In this document: piece by piece, positions 28,571 to 37,699 of the stretch | How the letters are laid out: every line of letters begins with the position of its first letter | Numbering within the stretch: the stretch's first letter is position 1 | Source: Cytophagales bacterium | GTDB taxonomy: Bacteria > Bacteroidota > Bacteroidia > Cytophagales > 172606-1 | Direction of reading: 5' to 3' | Assembly (NCBI GenBank): GCA_030446715.1 | Contig: JAUJMU010000011.1 | Span: forward strand, 63,503-127,502 | DNA: 64,000 nucleotides | Made by a program: the position numbers and the translations under genes | The notes under the pieces: model-generated | What the model was told of the DNA's origin: nothing | Database searches by the model: none | What the model saw: the letters and a program-made list of their open reading frames with translations, nothing else

Positions 28571-29467
28571 TTACATCAGGCCCAGTTTCCGGGCCACCGG
28601 TTCGGTGCAGATCAGGTAGTTGGACTCATTGACCGCCTGGATGGAATTTTTTCGCTCAACCTGTCCGTTCTCGTTGATGTTGAAATAGAGATAGTTGCAG
28701 TCCCGGATGACTTCTTCCACCCGACGCCCGATTTCGGTGGTCATGACTTCAATGAGCAGCGTGGGCCTGAACTGCTGCAGGCAGCTGCCCATGCCCCGCA
28801 GTGCTTCCGGTTCGTGCATTTCTACGTCCACCTTCATCAGATCAACCCGTTTGAGGTTGTGCTGCCCGATGTATTGCGCCAAAGCGGCGGTCTTTACCTT
28901 GACCTCAAACCGGTTGTCGCCGTGAACGGCATGACGCGTATCGGAGAAGGTTTTATTCAATGTAGCGCTGAAGTTGTTGGCCAGCGGAACGTCGTAGATT
29001 ACCGCTTCGCCCTCATGATCCGACACGGCCATCCACTCGCAGCGTACATCGTAGCCATTGAGTTCGCAGTTGGCCTTATACTTGTCGAAAATCCGTTTCA
29101 GGGGCTCAAAGCCAAAGACCCGGCTGGCGGGGTTAACCGTTTTGGCGACCAGTGAATATAAGCCGGTGTTGGCTCCCAGATCAAAAATTACCTGGGCATC
29201 GGCACAGAGTTTCTGCCAGAGTTGCAGGGAAAAGCCTTCGCGCCGCCGGCCCAGTCCCTCCCAGAAAAGGTCGTCTTCGATCACGTAGCCGTGCGTGTTG
29301 TAGTGGTTCATGTAAAAATGCCGTCCATCAACTTTTACTTTAAACTTGCCGCCGAAAAACAAGTGGCGGTAAACCGATTTTGGCGGGACGTACACCGCCC
29401 GGATGGCTTCAAAGAGCGGTTTTTTGAAAGGCAGGACCTGGTACACTTTCTTCAAAATGCTGGACAT
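28571..29467 (-). CDS. FkbM family methyltransferase
   Basis: A 298-residue SAM-dependent O-methyltransferase. The SAM-binding motif I is IFDLGANTGLYSL (about 93-105), then FGFEPLKRI, and the FkbM-typical KVDVEMHEPEALRGM segment (about 215-229). These enzymes usually methylate sugar hydroxyls, which fits its place between glycosyltransferases. It leads the minus-strand arm of the glycan cluster, divergent by 146 bp from a second FkbM methyltransferase on the plus strand; the two proteins are only distantly similar. Confidence 0.87.
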   Translation of the reverse strand: MSSILKKVYQVLPFKKPLFEAIRAVYVPPKSVYRHLFFGGKFKVKVDGRHFYMNHYNTHGYVIEDDLFWEGLGRRREGFSLQLWQKLCADAQVIFDLGANTGLYSLVAKTVNPASRVFGFEPLKRIFDKYKANCELNGYDVRCEWMAVSDHEGEAVIYDVPLANNFSATLNKTFSDTRHAVHGDNRFEVKVKTAALAQYIGQHNLKRVDLMKVDVEMHEPEALRGMGSCLQQFRPTLLIEVMTTEIGRRVEEVIRDCNYLYFNINENGQVERKNSIQAVNESNYLICTEPVARKLGLM

Positions 29468-29613
29468 GAGCGGAAGGTTGGTTTGGCGGTTACCCGTAAA
29501 ACTATGTTATTTTGAACTGCCGGACAATCCGACCGGAGGTAACCGGACGGATCGGTGCAATCATGTAATTTTACCGTTTATCCTTCCGCGATGTCAGCCT
29601 GCCCTGCAACACT

Positions 29614-30420
29614 ATGAAGCTGTTTTTCAAGATTCTGTCCAAAGATTTCTACCACCTGCTGCGCGATGCCGGTCACCGGGAGTTTCTCCGGCTGGCCTTC
29701 CGGTACGGGGATACGCCCCGTTACCAGGCGCGGAAGGTGCGGTTTCTGCGTTACCAGGTGCAGGTGCCCGATACGCTTTCCTTCATCTGGCAGTTCAGGG
29801 AGATATTTGCGGAAGAATCTTATTTTTTCGGGGTAAATAACCCTGCGCCGGTAATACTGGACTGCGGCGCCAATATCGGGCTGAGTTGTCTCTTTTTTAA
29901 GCACCATTATCCGCTGGCGAAGATCATCGCTTTTGAGGCTGATCCTAACGTAGCTGCTTTGTTGACTGAAAACTTACGGCAGAATGGATTTTCGGATATT
30001 AGCGTAATTGCGAAGGCTGTATGGACCCAGAACGCCACCATTCCCTTTGCCGGTGAAGGTGCCGACGGCGGTTCGGCAGTGGCGGGCAAGGCCTCCATGC
30101 AGGTTCCGGCGGTGCGGCTGAAAGACTACCTCCACGGGGCCGGCCGGATCGACCTGCTCAAGATGGATATTGAAGGGGCAGAAGTGGCCGTTCTGGAAGA
30201 CTGCCGGGGCAGCCTCGGCGAAGTACAGCAGCTTTTCGTGGAGTACCACGCTTACACCATGCAGGCCCAGCGGCTGGATACCCTGCTGACAGTGCTGCAG
30301 GAAAGCGGCTTCCGCTATTTTATCCGTTCCGAAGCCGACCGGCCCCGCCCTTTTGTAAACCGCTTTAACCGGAGTACACCTTACATGGATCTTCAGCTTA
30401 ATATTTTTGCTTATCGCTAA
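29614..30420 (+). CDS. FkbM family methyltransferase (second)
   Basis: A 268-residue FkbM-type methyltransferase. Motif I is ILDCGANIGLSCL (about 85-97), then IIAFEADPNV and LLKMDIEGAEVAVL (about 184-197), the FkbM signature. It is shorter at the N-terminus than its divergent neighbour and probably modifies a different sugar position. It starts the plus-strand arm of the glycan cluster. The 60-bp gap before the next glycosyltransferase allows co-transcription. Confidence 0.87.
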   Translation: MKLFFKILSKDFYHLLRDAGHREFLRLAFRYGDTPRYQARKVRFLRYQVQVPDTLSFIWQFREIFAEESYFFGVNNPAPVILDCGANIGLSCLFFKHHYPLAKIIAFEADPNVAALLTENLRQNGFSDISVIAKAVWTQNATIPFAGEGADGGSAVAGKASMQVPAVRLKDYLHGAGRIDLLKMDIEGAEVAVLEDCRGSLGEVQQLFVEYHAYTMQAQRLDTLLTVLQESGFRYFIRSEADRPRPFVNRFNRSTPYMDLQLNIFAYR

Positions 30421-30480
30421 CCTCCGCCATATTGCATCCTCGGAAGCGCAGGCGTGGCTTCCGGCGTCTAACATCTAACA

Positions 30481-31740
30481 ATGAAAGTTCTTTTAATCAA
30501 TACATTTGACCGGAGCGGAGGGGCGGCTGTAGCTTGTAACCGCCTGCTGCAAGCCCTGCACAAAGAGGGAGTAGATGCAAAACTGCTGGCTCAGGAGCAG
30601 ACGCACCCAGATCCGCTGGTGGTGCCGGCGGGCGAAGCCGGGAAAGCCAGTAAAAATGCGTTTGGCCGTTTTTTGCTCGACCGGCTCGAAGTGTATTTTC
30701 AGGAAAAAGACAAGAGTGTCCGTTTTGCCTTTTCGCCGGCCCACATCGGTGCCGACATCAGCCGGCATCCGGCCGTGCTGGAAGCGGATATCCTGCACCT
30801 GCACTGGGTACAGTTTGGTTTTCTGTCCATTGATTCCCTCAAAAAACTGATCCAGCTGGGCAAGCCCATCGTATGGACCCTGCACGATATGTGGGCCTTC
30901 ACGGGCGGCTGCCACTACAGCGGCGACTGTAAAAATTACCTTTCTCATTGCCATACCTGCCCTTACCTGAAGCGGCCCGGTCCCAAAGACCTTTCGTGGA
31001 AGATATTTGAGCAGAAGATAGAATTATTCGGGCGGGGACAAATCCATTTTGTCACCTGCAGTCAGTGGCTGGCCGGTCAGGCCAAAGAAAGTGCCCTGCT
31101 GAAAAATTTTCCGGTGACGGCGATTCCCAACCCCATCAATATTGAAAAATTTTCCTCCAAAAATAAGATTGCGGCCCGGCGGCATACCAGACTGCCCGAA
31201 GGAAAAGAGTTGATTCTTTTCGGAGCGATGAACACCAAAGATTCCCGCAAGGGCTTTACTTATCTGAAGGATGCGCTGCAACTGCTGAAAAACACGTTTC
31301 CTAAAACTGCTGACGATGTGGAACTGGTGATTTTTGGCAAGACCGACCCCGAAATGCTGGCTGGACTGCCTTTCCCGGTCAATAACCGCGGACAGGTACA
31401 AAGCGAAGCCGAACTGGTGTACCTGTACAATGCCTGCGACATTACGGTGCTGCCTTCCCTGCAGGACAATCTGCCCAATGTGGTAATGGAATCAATGGCG
31501 TGCTGTACGCCGGTGGTTGCTTTTGACACCAGCGGCCTGCCCGAAATGGTACAGCACAACCGCAACGGCTACCTTGCGCAGCCCCGTTCTGCCGATGACC
31601 TTGCTCAGGGGATTTACCAGACGCTGTACCAAAGTAGTACGCAGTTGCTGCAGGCGCATGCCCGGCAGAAAGTGATTGACTGCTACTCCGAAAGCAAGGT
31701 TGCCGGGCAGTACCGGCAGGTATACAAGAGTTTCTTATAG
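30481..31740 (+). CDS. Glycosyltransferase family 4
   Basis: A 419-residue GT-B enzyme. The N-terminal domain starts MKVLLINTFDRSGGAAVA; a Cys-rich insert (CHYSGDCKNY..CHTCP, about 142-161) is typical of the WcaC/TuaC-like subgroup; the C-terminal donor domain has LPSLQDNLPNVVMESMACCTPVVAF with the E-x7-E-like motif (about 322-346). It transfers a nucleotide-activated sugar onto a lipid-linked acceptor at the cytoplasmic membrane. It is followed after 8 bp by a family 2 enzyme, which shows an operon. Confidence 0.9.
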   Translation: MKVLLINTFDRSGGAAVACNRLLQALHKEGVDAKLLAQEQTHPDPLVVPAGEAGKASKNAFGRFLLDRLEVYFQEKDKSVRFAFSPAHIGADISRHPAVLEADILHLHWVQFGFLSIDSLKKLIQLGKPIVWTLHDMWAFTGGCHYSGDCKNYLSHCHTCPYLKRPGPKDLSWKIFEQKIELFGRGQIHFVTCSQWLAGQAKESALLKNFPVTAIPNPINIEKFSSKNKIAARRHTRLPEGKELILFGAMNTKDSRKGFTYLKDALQLLKNTFPKTADDVELVIFGKTDPEMLAGLPFPVNNRGQVQSEAELVYLYNACDITVLPSLQDNLPNVVMESMACCTPVVAFDTSGLPEMVQHNRNGYLAQPRSADDLAQGIYQTLYQSSTQLLQAHARQKVIDCYSESKVAGQYRQVYKSFL

Positions 31741-31748
31741 AAACCAAT

Positions 31749-32519
31749 ATGAGTGCGCCGCCCAAAGTATCCGTCATCACGATTACCCGGAACGCAGCGG
31801 CGGTGCTGGAGCCCACCATCGGAAGCATTCTGAATCAGACCTTCAAGGATTACGAGTACATAATCATCGACGGCGGCAGCACTGACGGCACCCTTGATAT
31901 CATCCGCCGGCACGAACCGAAACTGGGTTACTGGATTTCCGGGCCGGATAAAGGACTCTACGACGCCATGAACAAAGGCCTCCGGGCCGCCAGGGGAGAA
32001 TACGTATGGTTCATGAATGCCGGCGACCAGCTCTACGACCTGCATACGCTTGCCCAGGTTTTTGAAGAATCAGAAAAAGGAGCCGATGTATACTACGGTG
32101 ATGCGCTTTATTTTAATCAGGAGGGGCAGACCATTGGCCTGAGGAGCCGCGTGACACCCCATAAGCTTCCGGAGTATCTGACATGGAAATCCCTGCGGCA
32201 CGGTATGGTGGTTTGTCACCAGTCTTTTGTGGCCCGCCGGAGCATTGCCCCGCCCTATGACCTTTCGCATCCGTACAGCGCTGACATTGACTGGGAAATC
32301 CGCTGTCTGCGCAATGCCCGAAAAATCGTAAATACCCACACCGTACTATGCCGCTACCTTACGGGCGGCTTCTCGGTAAAGAACCACCGCGAATCGCTGC
32401 TGGACCGTTACCAGATTCTGCGGAAGCATTACGGCACCGTACCCAACCTGCTCAATCACCTCTGGATTACCGCCCGCGGCGGATTTTTTGCGCTCCGCCA
32501 GCGGGGCGGGAAGAGGTAG
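31749..32519 (+). CDS. Glycosyltransferase family 2 (WcaA-like)
   Basis: A 256-residue GT-A enzyme. It starts with KVSVITITRNAAAVLEPTI, followed by IIDGGSTDGT, the metal-binding region FMNAGDQLY (N-A-G-D as in WcaA relatives) and the acceptor-site segment YSADIDWEIRC (about 177-187). The likely role is sugar addition in capsule or exopolysaccharide assembly. It is the last gene of the plus-strand arm, 8 bp behind the family 4 enzyme. An inverted-repeat element follows at 32547. Confidence 0.88.
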   Translation: MSAPPKVSVITITRNAAAVLEPTIGSILNQTFKDYEYIIIDGGSTDGTLDIIRRHEPKLGYWISGPDKGLYDAMNKGLRAARGEYVWFMNAGDQLYDLHTLAQVFEESEKGADVYYGDALYFNQEGQTIGLRSRVTPHKLPEYLTWKSLRHGMVVCHQSFVARRSIAPPYDLSHPYSADIDWEIRCLRNARKIVNTHTVLCRYLTGGFSVKNHRESLLDRYQILRKHYGTVPNLLNHLWITARGGFFALRQRGGKR

Positions 32520-32546
32520 GCTGTTTGGGTTTTGATAAAAGAGTTC

Positions 32547-32713
32547 TCGCATATTTACGCAGATAAGGACGCAGATTGGCGCTGATTTTATGCGGGATTA
32601 TCAGCAGGGCCATGATAAAAACAGAAAATTGATAGTGTATTGCTGACAAACAGCTTTTAGCAAATCCCTTCTGCGGGGATCTGCGTCCTTATCTGCGCAC
32701 ATCTGCGAGAAAC
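32547..32713. repeat. Intergenic inverted repeat (ACGCAGATAAGGACGCAGAT family)
   Basis: The left end (about 32547-32577) contains ACGCAGATAAGGACGCAGAT; the right end (about 32679-32712) contains its inverse, ATCTGCGTCCTTATCTGCG, with TCGCA/TGCGA outside each. The 100-bp centre is unrelated. It lies between convergent genes and could also act as a terminator hairpin. Words of this type recur in intergenic regions of many Bacteroidota, from general knowledge. Confidence 0.6.
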
Positions 32714-32743
32714 AATCCGCGGGAAACAATCCGCAACAAACTC

Positions 32744-33571
32744 CTATGTCAGTTCCTCCATAAGCCGGTGCAGTTCCGGAATCTGTTCCTTCCTTAAGTC
32801 GTGACCAGCTACGTTTTTAATAAATTGAATACCAGCCACGTTGCAGCAGAGAACGGCGTCGGCCGCAAATAGCTCTTCCCGGAAGAACAAATCCTGTTTT
32901 ACTGCCAGTCCGTGCGCCGGAGCCAGCCGGATCATCTGCTTCAGCATGACACCTTCGATGCAGCCCGTAGCAACAGAAGGGGTGTACAGCGTGCCATCTT
33001 TCAGCCACAAAAGACTGGAAGCGCCGCATTCCGCCAGGTGCCCGTAAACGTCCAGCAGAATCACCTCATCAGCACCGGCGTGCCTGCGGGCCAAAGCAGC
33101 CATTACGTAAGGCAGGGCAGACGTAGTCTTGAACCGCGAAACCGCCGATGCCGACAGCCGGATATCTTCGTAAAAAATCGCTTTCTTCTTAAAAGGCACC
33201 GGTTCTTGGGGTAGCTCCGTCAGGGAAACCAAAAATTCTGCATTCCTGCTCTCCGGCGTATAAAGCCCGCCGGGACTGCGCCAGACATGAATTTTCACCC
33301 GGGCATCACCCCCCAGATTGTTCTGCAGGGCCAGGTCTTCAATCGCCTGCCTCAGGTAGCCGGGGGTAAAGCCTTCCGGCACATCTATGCCCAGGGCAGC
33401 CATGCCGCCGGCAAGCCGCCCGAAGTGGTCTGGCAGGAAACGAACTGTTCCATCCCGCATAATAATGGTTTCAAACAGGCCATCGCCGTACTGGAAAGCC
33501 CGGTTTTGCCAGAAATCGTTTGGCAAAAAGCCTTCAGTGACCGAAAAATTATGAATCAGTTTCGTGGACAT
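32744..33571 (-). CDS. Class IV aminotransferase (PabC/IlvE-like)
   Basis: A 275-residue PLP enzyme of the branched-chain aminotransferase/aminodeoxychorismate lyase fold. Motifs: FQYGDGLFETI (about 26-36), the PLP Lys in RFKTTSALPYV (about 148), GHLAECGASSLLWLKDG (about 176-192) and GCIEGVMLKQM (about 202-212). It could be the lyase of p-aminobenzoate synthesis or a D- or branched-chain amino acid aminotransferase; the sequence alone does not decide. It stands alone, convergent with the glycosyltransferase operon. Confidence 0.85.
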   Translation of the reverse strand: MSTKLIHNFSVTEGFLPNDFWQNRAFQYGDGLFETIIMRDGTVRFLPDHFGRLAGGMAALGIDVPEGFTPGYLRQAIEDLALQNNLGGDARVKIHVWRSPGGLYTPESRNAEFLVSLTELPQEPVPFKKKAIFYEDIRLSASAVSRFKTTSALPYVMAALARRHAGADEVILLDVYGHLAECGASSLLWLKDGTLYTPSVATGCIEGVMLKQMIRLAPAHGLAVKQDLFFREELFAADAVLCCNVAGIQFIKNVAGHDLRKEQIPELHRLMEELT

Positions 33572-33746
33572 ATTTTGCCATTTATCATTATTTGATTCGG
33601 TGTTAAATGGATTCGGGGTAATATTGATGGAGGCGTTGTGTCCTTAACAGGTTACCGGATTGCCCGACTGGCATCAAGGTTCAAGGTAAGCCTTTCCTGC
33701 CAAAGCCGGAAGGATCAACAGCCGGTAAGCAATATTTAGAATCCGC

Positions 33747-34421
33747 ATGGCAAGCAGTGTATTTGATATGATCGGGCCAGTGATGATCGGGCCATCCAGC
33801 TCGCACACTGCGGGGGTAGTACGCATTGGCCGGGTGGCCACCAAAGTACTGGGCAGCGTACCCGAAACTGCCGAAATTACTTTTTATAACTCATTTGCCC
33901 GCACCTACGAGGGGCACGGCAGTGACCGGGCCATTATTGCCGGCCTGCTGGACTTTGCAACGGATGACGCGCGCATCCGCAACAGCTTTGATCACGCGGC
34001 TGCGGCCGGCCTTCAGTATAGTTTCCGGTCGGTGGGTAACGCCTCTACCATGCACCCCAATACAGTAAAGCTGACGCTGAAGGCTGGTACGAGACAGATT
34101 GAAGTGGTAGGGGAGAGCAAAGGCGGCGGCCTGATCAATATTGCCTCGGTAAATGGCTTCCGGGCCGATTTTTCGGCGCAGCTGCACACCCTGATCATTA
34201 CGGCGGCAGACGTGAAGGGAAGCATCGCCTTCATCGCCGACGTGCTGGCCAACGACGACTGCAACATTGCTACCATGAACGTTTCCCGAAAGGGCAGGCA
34301 CGATGTAGCCTGCCAGTTCATTGAAATGGATTCGGATATAAGGCCTCTCACCCTGGACTACATGAAGAGTCTGCCCTACGTCCGGGAAATCGTTTACGTA
34401 CCACCTGATATAAGTCTTTAA
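33747..34421 (+). CDS. sdaAB: L-serine ammonia-lyase, iron-sulfur-dependent, beta subunit
   Basis: A 224-residue protein with the GPSSSHTAG motif (about 15-23), the serine-dehydratase beta-chain signature, and a C-terminal ACT domain (about 147-222; SIAFIADVLAND). Together with the alpha chain it converts L-serine to pyruvate and ammonia. The alpha subunit, which carries most of the Fe-S ligands, is not encoded next to it in this window. The next gene is an unrelated TolC. Confidence 0.88.
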   Translation: MASSVFDMIGPVMIGPSSSHTAGVVRIGRVATKVLGSVPETAEITFYNSFARTYEGHGSDRAIIAGLLDFATDDARIRNSFDHAAAAGLQYSFRSVGNASTMHPNTVKLTLKAGTRQIEVVGESKGGGLINIASVNGFRADFSAQLHTLIITAADVKGSIAFIADVLANDDCNIATMNVSRKGRHDVACQFIEMDSDIRPLTLDYMKSLPYVREIVYVPPDISL

Positions 34422-34491
34422 GGGAGAATTCTTTCATTCTTAAACCATACACACTTATTGAAAATACACACTACCTTTATCATTTGTTACC

Positions 34492-35958
34492 ATGAAAAGA
34501 TTAAAACTAACGGCAATTCTAGCTTTGATTCTGAGCAGCATCGGGGGATTTGCTCAGAACCAGGCCCAGTCCGGCGACAATCTCTGGTCGCTGAAAGAGT
34601 GCATTGACTACGCACTGGTGAATAACCTGAGGGTCCGGAGCAGTGACCTGCAGGCAAATGCCGACCGCGCAATGGCATTTCAGGCAAAGGCGGGCATTTT
34701 ACCGACCATAAATGCTTCCGGTAACTACGCCTTTAATATCGGTCGAACTATCGACCCCACCACCCAACAATTCGTGGATACTACCATTCAGACGAGCCGT
34801 CTGGGTCTGAACGGTAGTTTGCTCTTATTTCAGGGCGGGCAAAGATTGCGTACCATTCAGCAAAGCCAGAATACGGCCGAAGCCAGCCAGTATGACCTGC
34901 TGCAGGCACGAAATACAGCCAGCCTTAACGTGGCCCAGAACTACCTGCTGGTGCTGAATAATTCTGAATTGCTGGAGGCCGCCCGCTTTCAGGTACAGGT
35001 AAGCCGCCAACAGGCTGATCGTGCCGAAAAGCTGGTTAAAGCCGGTTCCCTGCCCCAGACTGACCTGCTCGACCTGCTGGCCCAACTCGCTAATGATCAA
35101 CTGGCACTGACTACTGCTGAAAATAACCTCCGGACCGCCAAACTAAACCTGATGCAGGCCATGAATCTGCCGGCTCAGCCCGATTTTGAGGTAGAAAGAA
35201 TCCAACTGGAAGAGCCTACCGTAGGTGCCTATGATCAGACGGCCCAGCAGGTTTACGAAACTGCCCTTCAGACGCAGTTTTCCGTGAAGAGTGCCGATAT
35301 GCGGATCAGGAGCAGTCATTTTGCCGTACAGGCTGCCCGCGGCTTCTACTACCCTTCTCTTTCCCTCAATGCCGGTATCAACTCAAACTATTCGAACCAG
35401 AGTCAGAAGTTTCAGATTACCGGCAACCGGGGCACAATTGATGAGTCCAATGTGGTTGGTTATCTGGGAGGCAATCCCCGTAACCTTGTACTGCGGACAC
35501 CCATTGACCAGCAGCAGGTTGTAGCCCGCGACTATCCTTACTGGGACCAGGTCGGCGACAACACGAGCAGCTTTGTTTCGCTTAATCTCAATGTACCGAT
35601 TCTCAACGGATGGCAGACCCGCACCCAGGTAAGCCGGGCCGTGATACAGCAGAAGTCAGCCGAACTGGATGGCCAGAATGTACGCGTACTGCTTCGCCAG
35701 GACATCGAGCAGGCCTATAACGATATGCAGGCATCGGTTTCCCAGTATCTGTCCAACAAGCAGCAGGTAGAAGCGCTGGAACTCGCCTTCCGCGCCGCCG
35801 AAACCCGGTTGAATGTCGGTGCCATTAATTCGGTAGATTATAATCTGGCCAAAGCCAACCTTGACCGGGCGCGGGCCAATTTGATTATGGCCAAATACAG
35901 CTATTATTTCCGTCAGAAAGTGCTCGACTTTTATCAGAATAAGCCGCTTACCTTCTGA
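34492..35958 (+). CDS. TolC family outer-membrane efflux protein
   Basis: A 488-residue outer-membrane channel protein. The signal peptide ends near GGFAQ (about 23). It has two TolC repeats, each with long coiled helices (about 130-230 and 370-470) and beta segments such as GLNGSLLLFQGGQRLRT and SLNLNVPILNGWQTRTQ, a pattern typical of Bacteroidota TolC proteins. It forms the outer-membrane part of a tripartite pump or type I exporter. The periplasmic adaptor follows 214 bp downstream, but no inner-membrane pump gene is near. Confidence 0.9.
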   Translation: MKRLKLTAILALILSSIGGFAQNQAQSGDNLWSLKECIDYALVNNLRVRSSDLQANADRAMAFQAKAGILPTINASGNYAFNIGRTIDPTTQQFVDTTIQTSRLGLNGSLLLFQGGQRLRTIQQSQNTAEASQYDLLQARNTASLNVAQNYLLVLNNSELLEAARFQVQVSRQQADRAEKLVKAGSLPQTDLLDLLAQLANDQLALTTAENNLRTAKLNLMQAMNLPAQPDFEVERIQLEEPTVGAYDQTAQQVYETALQTQFSVKSADMRIRSSHFAVQAARGFYYPSLSLNAGINSNYSNQSQKFQITGNRGTIDESNVVGYLGGNPRNLVLRTPIDQQQVVARDYPYWDQVGDNTSSFVSLNLNVPILNGWQTRTQVSRAVIQQKSAELDGQNVRVLLRQDIEQAYNDMQASVSQYLSNKQQVEALELAFRAAETRLNVGAINSVDYNLAKANLDRARANLIMAKYSYYFRQKVLDFYQNKPLTF

Positions 35959-36111
35959 GACCTGACCCTCCGGCCGGGCAAAACCAGCCGGATGCCTTTC
36001 CGGAACCGGACTACCGGCGACGATTCAGGTACCGAAGCAGAATCAAGTATAGATTTAAAATTCTGATGTACGGGCAGCATCCCTCTGCAAGTCAGATAGT
36101 TATCCAGTTTC

Positions 36112-36150
36112 ATTTAAAATTCAGAATTCACAATTTAAAATTGCGTAGCT
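36112..36150. repeat. Intergenic word tract (AATTTAAAATT words)
   Basis: ATTTAAAATTCAGAATTCA followed by CAATTTAAAATTGCGTAGC, just before the adaptor gene. A related tract stands before the TPR gene at 40992-41033, sharing AATTCACA and TTGCG-AGCT. Confidence 0.45.
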
Positions 36151-36172
36151 ACTTAAATCCGCAACCTTTTCA

Positions 36173-37576
36173 ATGGCTAAGAAAAACTCAAATCGTCTGC
36201 TGATCATCCTTGCCGCAGCGGTGGTGGTGCTGGTGTCTTTCGCCTTTATTGCCAAACGGGCAGGTTGGATCGGTAAGGAAAAACCAGTTGATGTAGAGCT
36301 TGCGAAAGCAAAGCGGGTCAGTATTGTAGAAAAAGTCAGCGCCTCCGGTAAAGTGCAGCCCGAGGTGGAAGTAAAGATCAGCCCCGACGTATCCGGTGAA
36401 ATCATTGCCCTGTACGTTGCCGAGGGTGATTCGGTGGTAAAAGATCAGGTTTTACTGAAAATCCGGCCGGACAACTACATATCCGCCGTTGACCGCGCAA
36501 GAGCCACCGTAAACAACAACAAAGCTTCGCTGGCGCAGGCTGGTGCAAGAGTGACGCAGACGGAGGCGCAGCTGGAAAGAGCCAGGATTGAGTTTGACCG
36601 CAATAAAAAGCTTTTCGAGGAGAAGGTAATTTCGGATGCTGCCTTCCTGCAGGCCCAGACCGACTTTAAAGTGGCCCAGCAGGAGGTGAATTCTGCAAAG
36701 CAGAACCTTGAAGCGGCCCGTTACCTGATTCAAAGTGCCGAAGCCGGGCTGCGGGATGCGCAGGAAAACCTCCGTAAAACAACCATTCTGGCCCCGGTAA
36801 GCGGTACCATCTCCAAGCTGGACGTAGAACTCGGCGAACGGGTGGTGGGTACATCGCAGATGGCCGGTACCGAGTTACTGCGCATCGCCAATCTCAACAA
36901 TATGGAGGTGCGGGTAGACGTAAATGAAAACGACATCGTGCGGGTAGGCGTTGGTGATACGGCCATCATTGATGTGGATTCCTATTCCAGTATGGAAAAA
37001 ACCTTCCGGGGAATTGTGACTGAAATTGCCAACACCGCCAACGAAACTGTTTCTCAGGATGCAGTAACGGAGTTTCAGGTCAAGGTCCGCATCCTCAATG
37101 AATCGTACAAAGACCTGACCAGCAAGAACAAGAAACTGTCGCCCTTCCGGCCCGGTATGACCGCCTCGGTGGACATTGTGACTGCCCGCAAAAGCAATGT
37201 GTTATCTGTGCCGCTGGCGGCCGTCACCACCCGTAATCCCGATGCCCCCAAGGGCGCAGACCGGGAAAACAAGGGCGGTCAGGGGGAGAATAACCAGAAC
37301 AACCAGGGAGGGGCACAGCCCGCGCCGGGAGCACCGGTTAAACCCGAAGAACTGAAAGAAGTAGTATTCGTGAACAACGCCGGCAAAGCTGAAATGCGCC
37401 TCGTCCGGACAGGCATCAGTGACTACGATAACATCGAGATCATCACCGGTCTGAAAGAAGGCGAAGAAATAGTAGCCGGCCCGTACATGGTGGTTTCCAA
37501 GCGCCTCAACGATGGCGACGCGGTAGCGCAGCGAAAAGCCGACGAGAGGGTAGCCAAAGGAGCCGGCAACCCGTAG
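36173..37576 (+). CDS. Efflux periplasmic adaptor subunit (HlyD/MacA type)
   Basis: A 467-residue membrane-fusion protein. One N-terminal membrane anchor (about 9-30), a lipoyl-like half (VSASGKVQPEVEVKISPDVSG), a long alpha-hairpin coiled coil (about 105-205), the second lipoyl half (ILAPVSGTISKLDVELGERV) and beta-barrel domains. A Gly/Asn/Gln/Pro-rich insert (about 360-395) interrupts the C-terminal membrane-proximal domain. MacA-type adaptors usually work with MacB; MacB is absent here, so the pump partner must be encoded elsewhere. Terminator at 37621. Confidence 0.9.
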   Translation: MAKKNSNRLLIILAAAVVVLVSFAFIAKRAGWIGKEKPVDVELAKAKRVSIVEKVSASGKVQPEVEVKISPDVSGEIIALYVAEGDSVVKDQVLLKIRPDNYISAVDRARATVNNNKASLAQAGARVTQTEAQLERARIEFDRNKKLFEEKVISDAAFLQAQTDFKVAQQEVNSAKQNLEAARYLIQSAEAGLRDAQENLRKTTILAPVSGTISKLDVELGERVVGTSQMAGTELLRIANLNNMEVRVDVNENDIVRVGVGDTAIIDVDSYSSMEKTFRGIVTEIANTANETVSQDAVTEFQVKVRILNESYKDLTSKNKKLSPFRPGMTASVDIVTARKSNVLSVPLAAVTTRNPDAPKGADRENKGGQGENNQNNQGGAQPAPGAPVKPEELKEVVFVNNAGKAEMRLVRTGISDYDNIEIITGLKEGEEIVAGPYMVVSKRLNDGDAVAQRKADERVAKGAGNP

Positions 37577-37620
37577 GGCAAACGTTCATTTTCTTTTCAT
37601 TCCGACTATAGGTTAAAGTA

Positions 37621-37652
37621 AAATCCGGCACTGCTTAGTGCCGGATTTTTTT
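37621..37652 (+). terminator. Rho-independent terminator
   Basis: AATCCGGCAC pairs with GTGCCGGATT around a 6-nt loop, followed by seven T. Closes the TolC/adaptor unit. Confidence 0.88.
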
Positions 37653-37699
37653 GCCATCCTTATCCTTCTATTTTTGTCGCCTTACTTACAAGCTGAAAT

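Noticed and set aside
28571-30420. The two FkbM methyltransferases as a recent tandem duplication
   Set aside because: They share only the family motifs; their N-termini and lengths differ too much for a recent copy.
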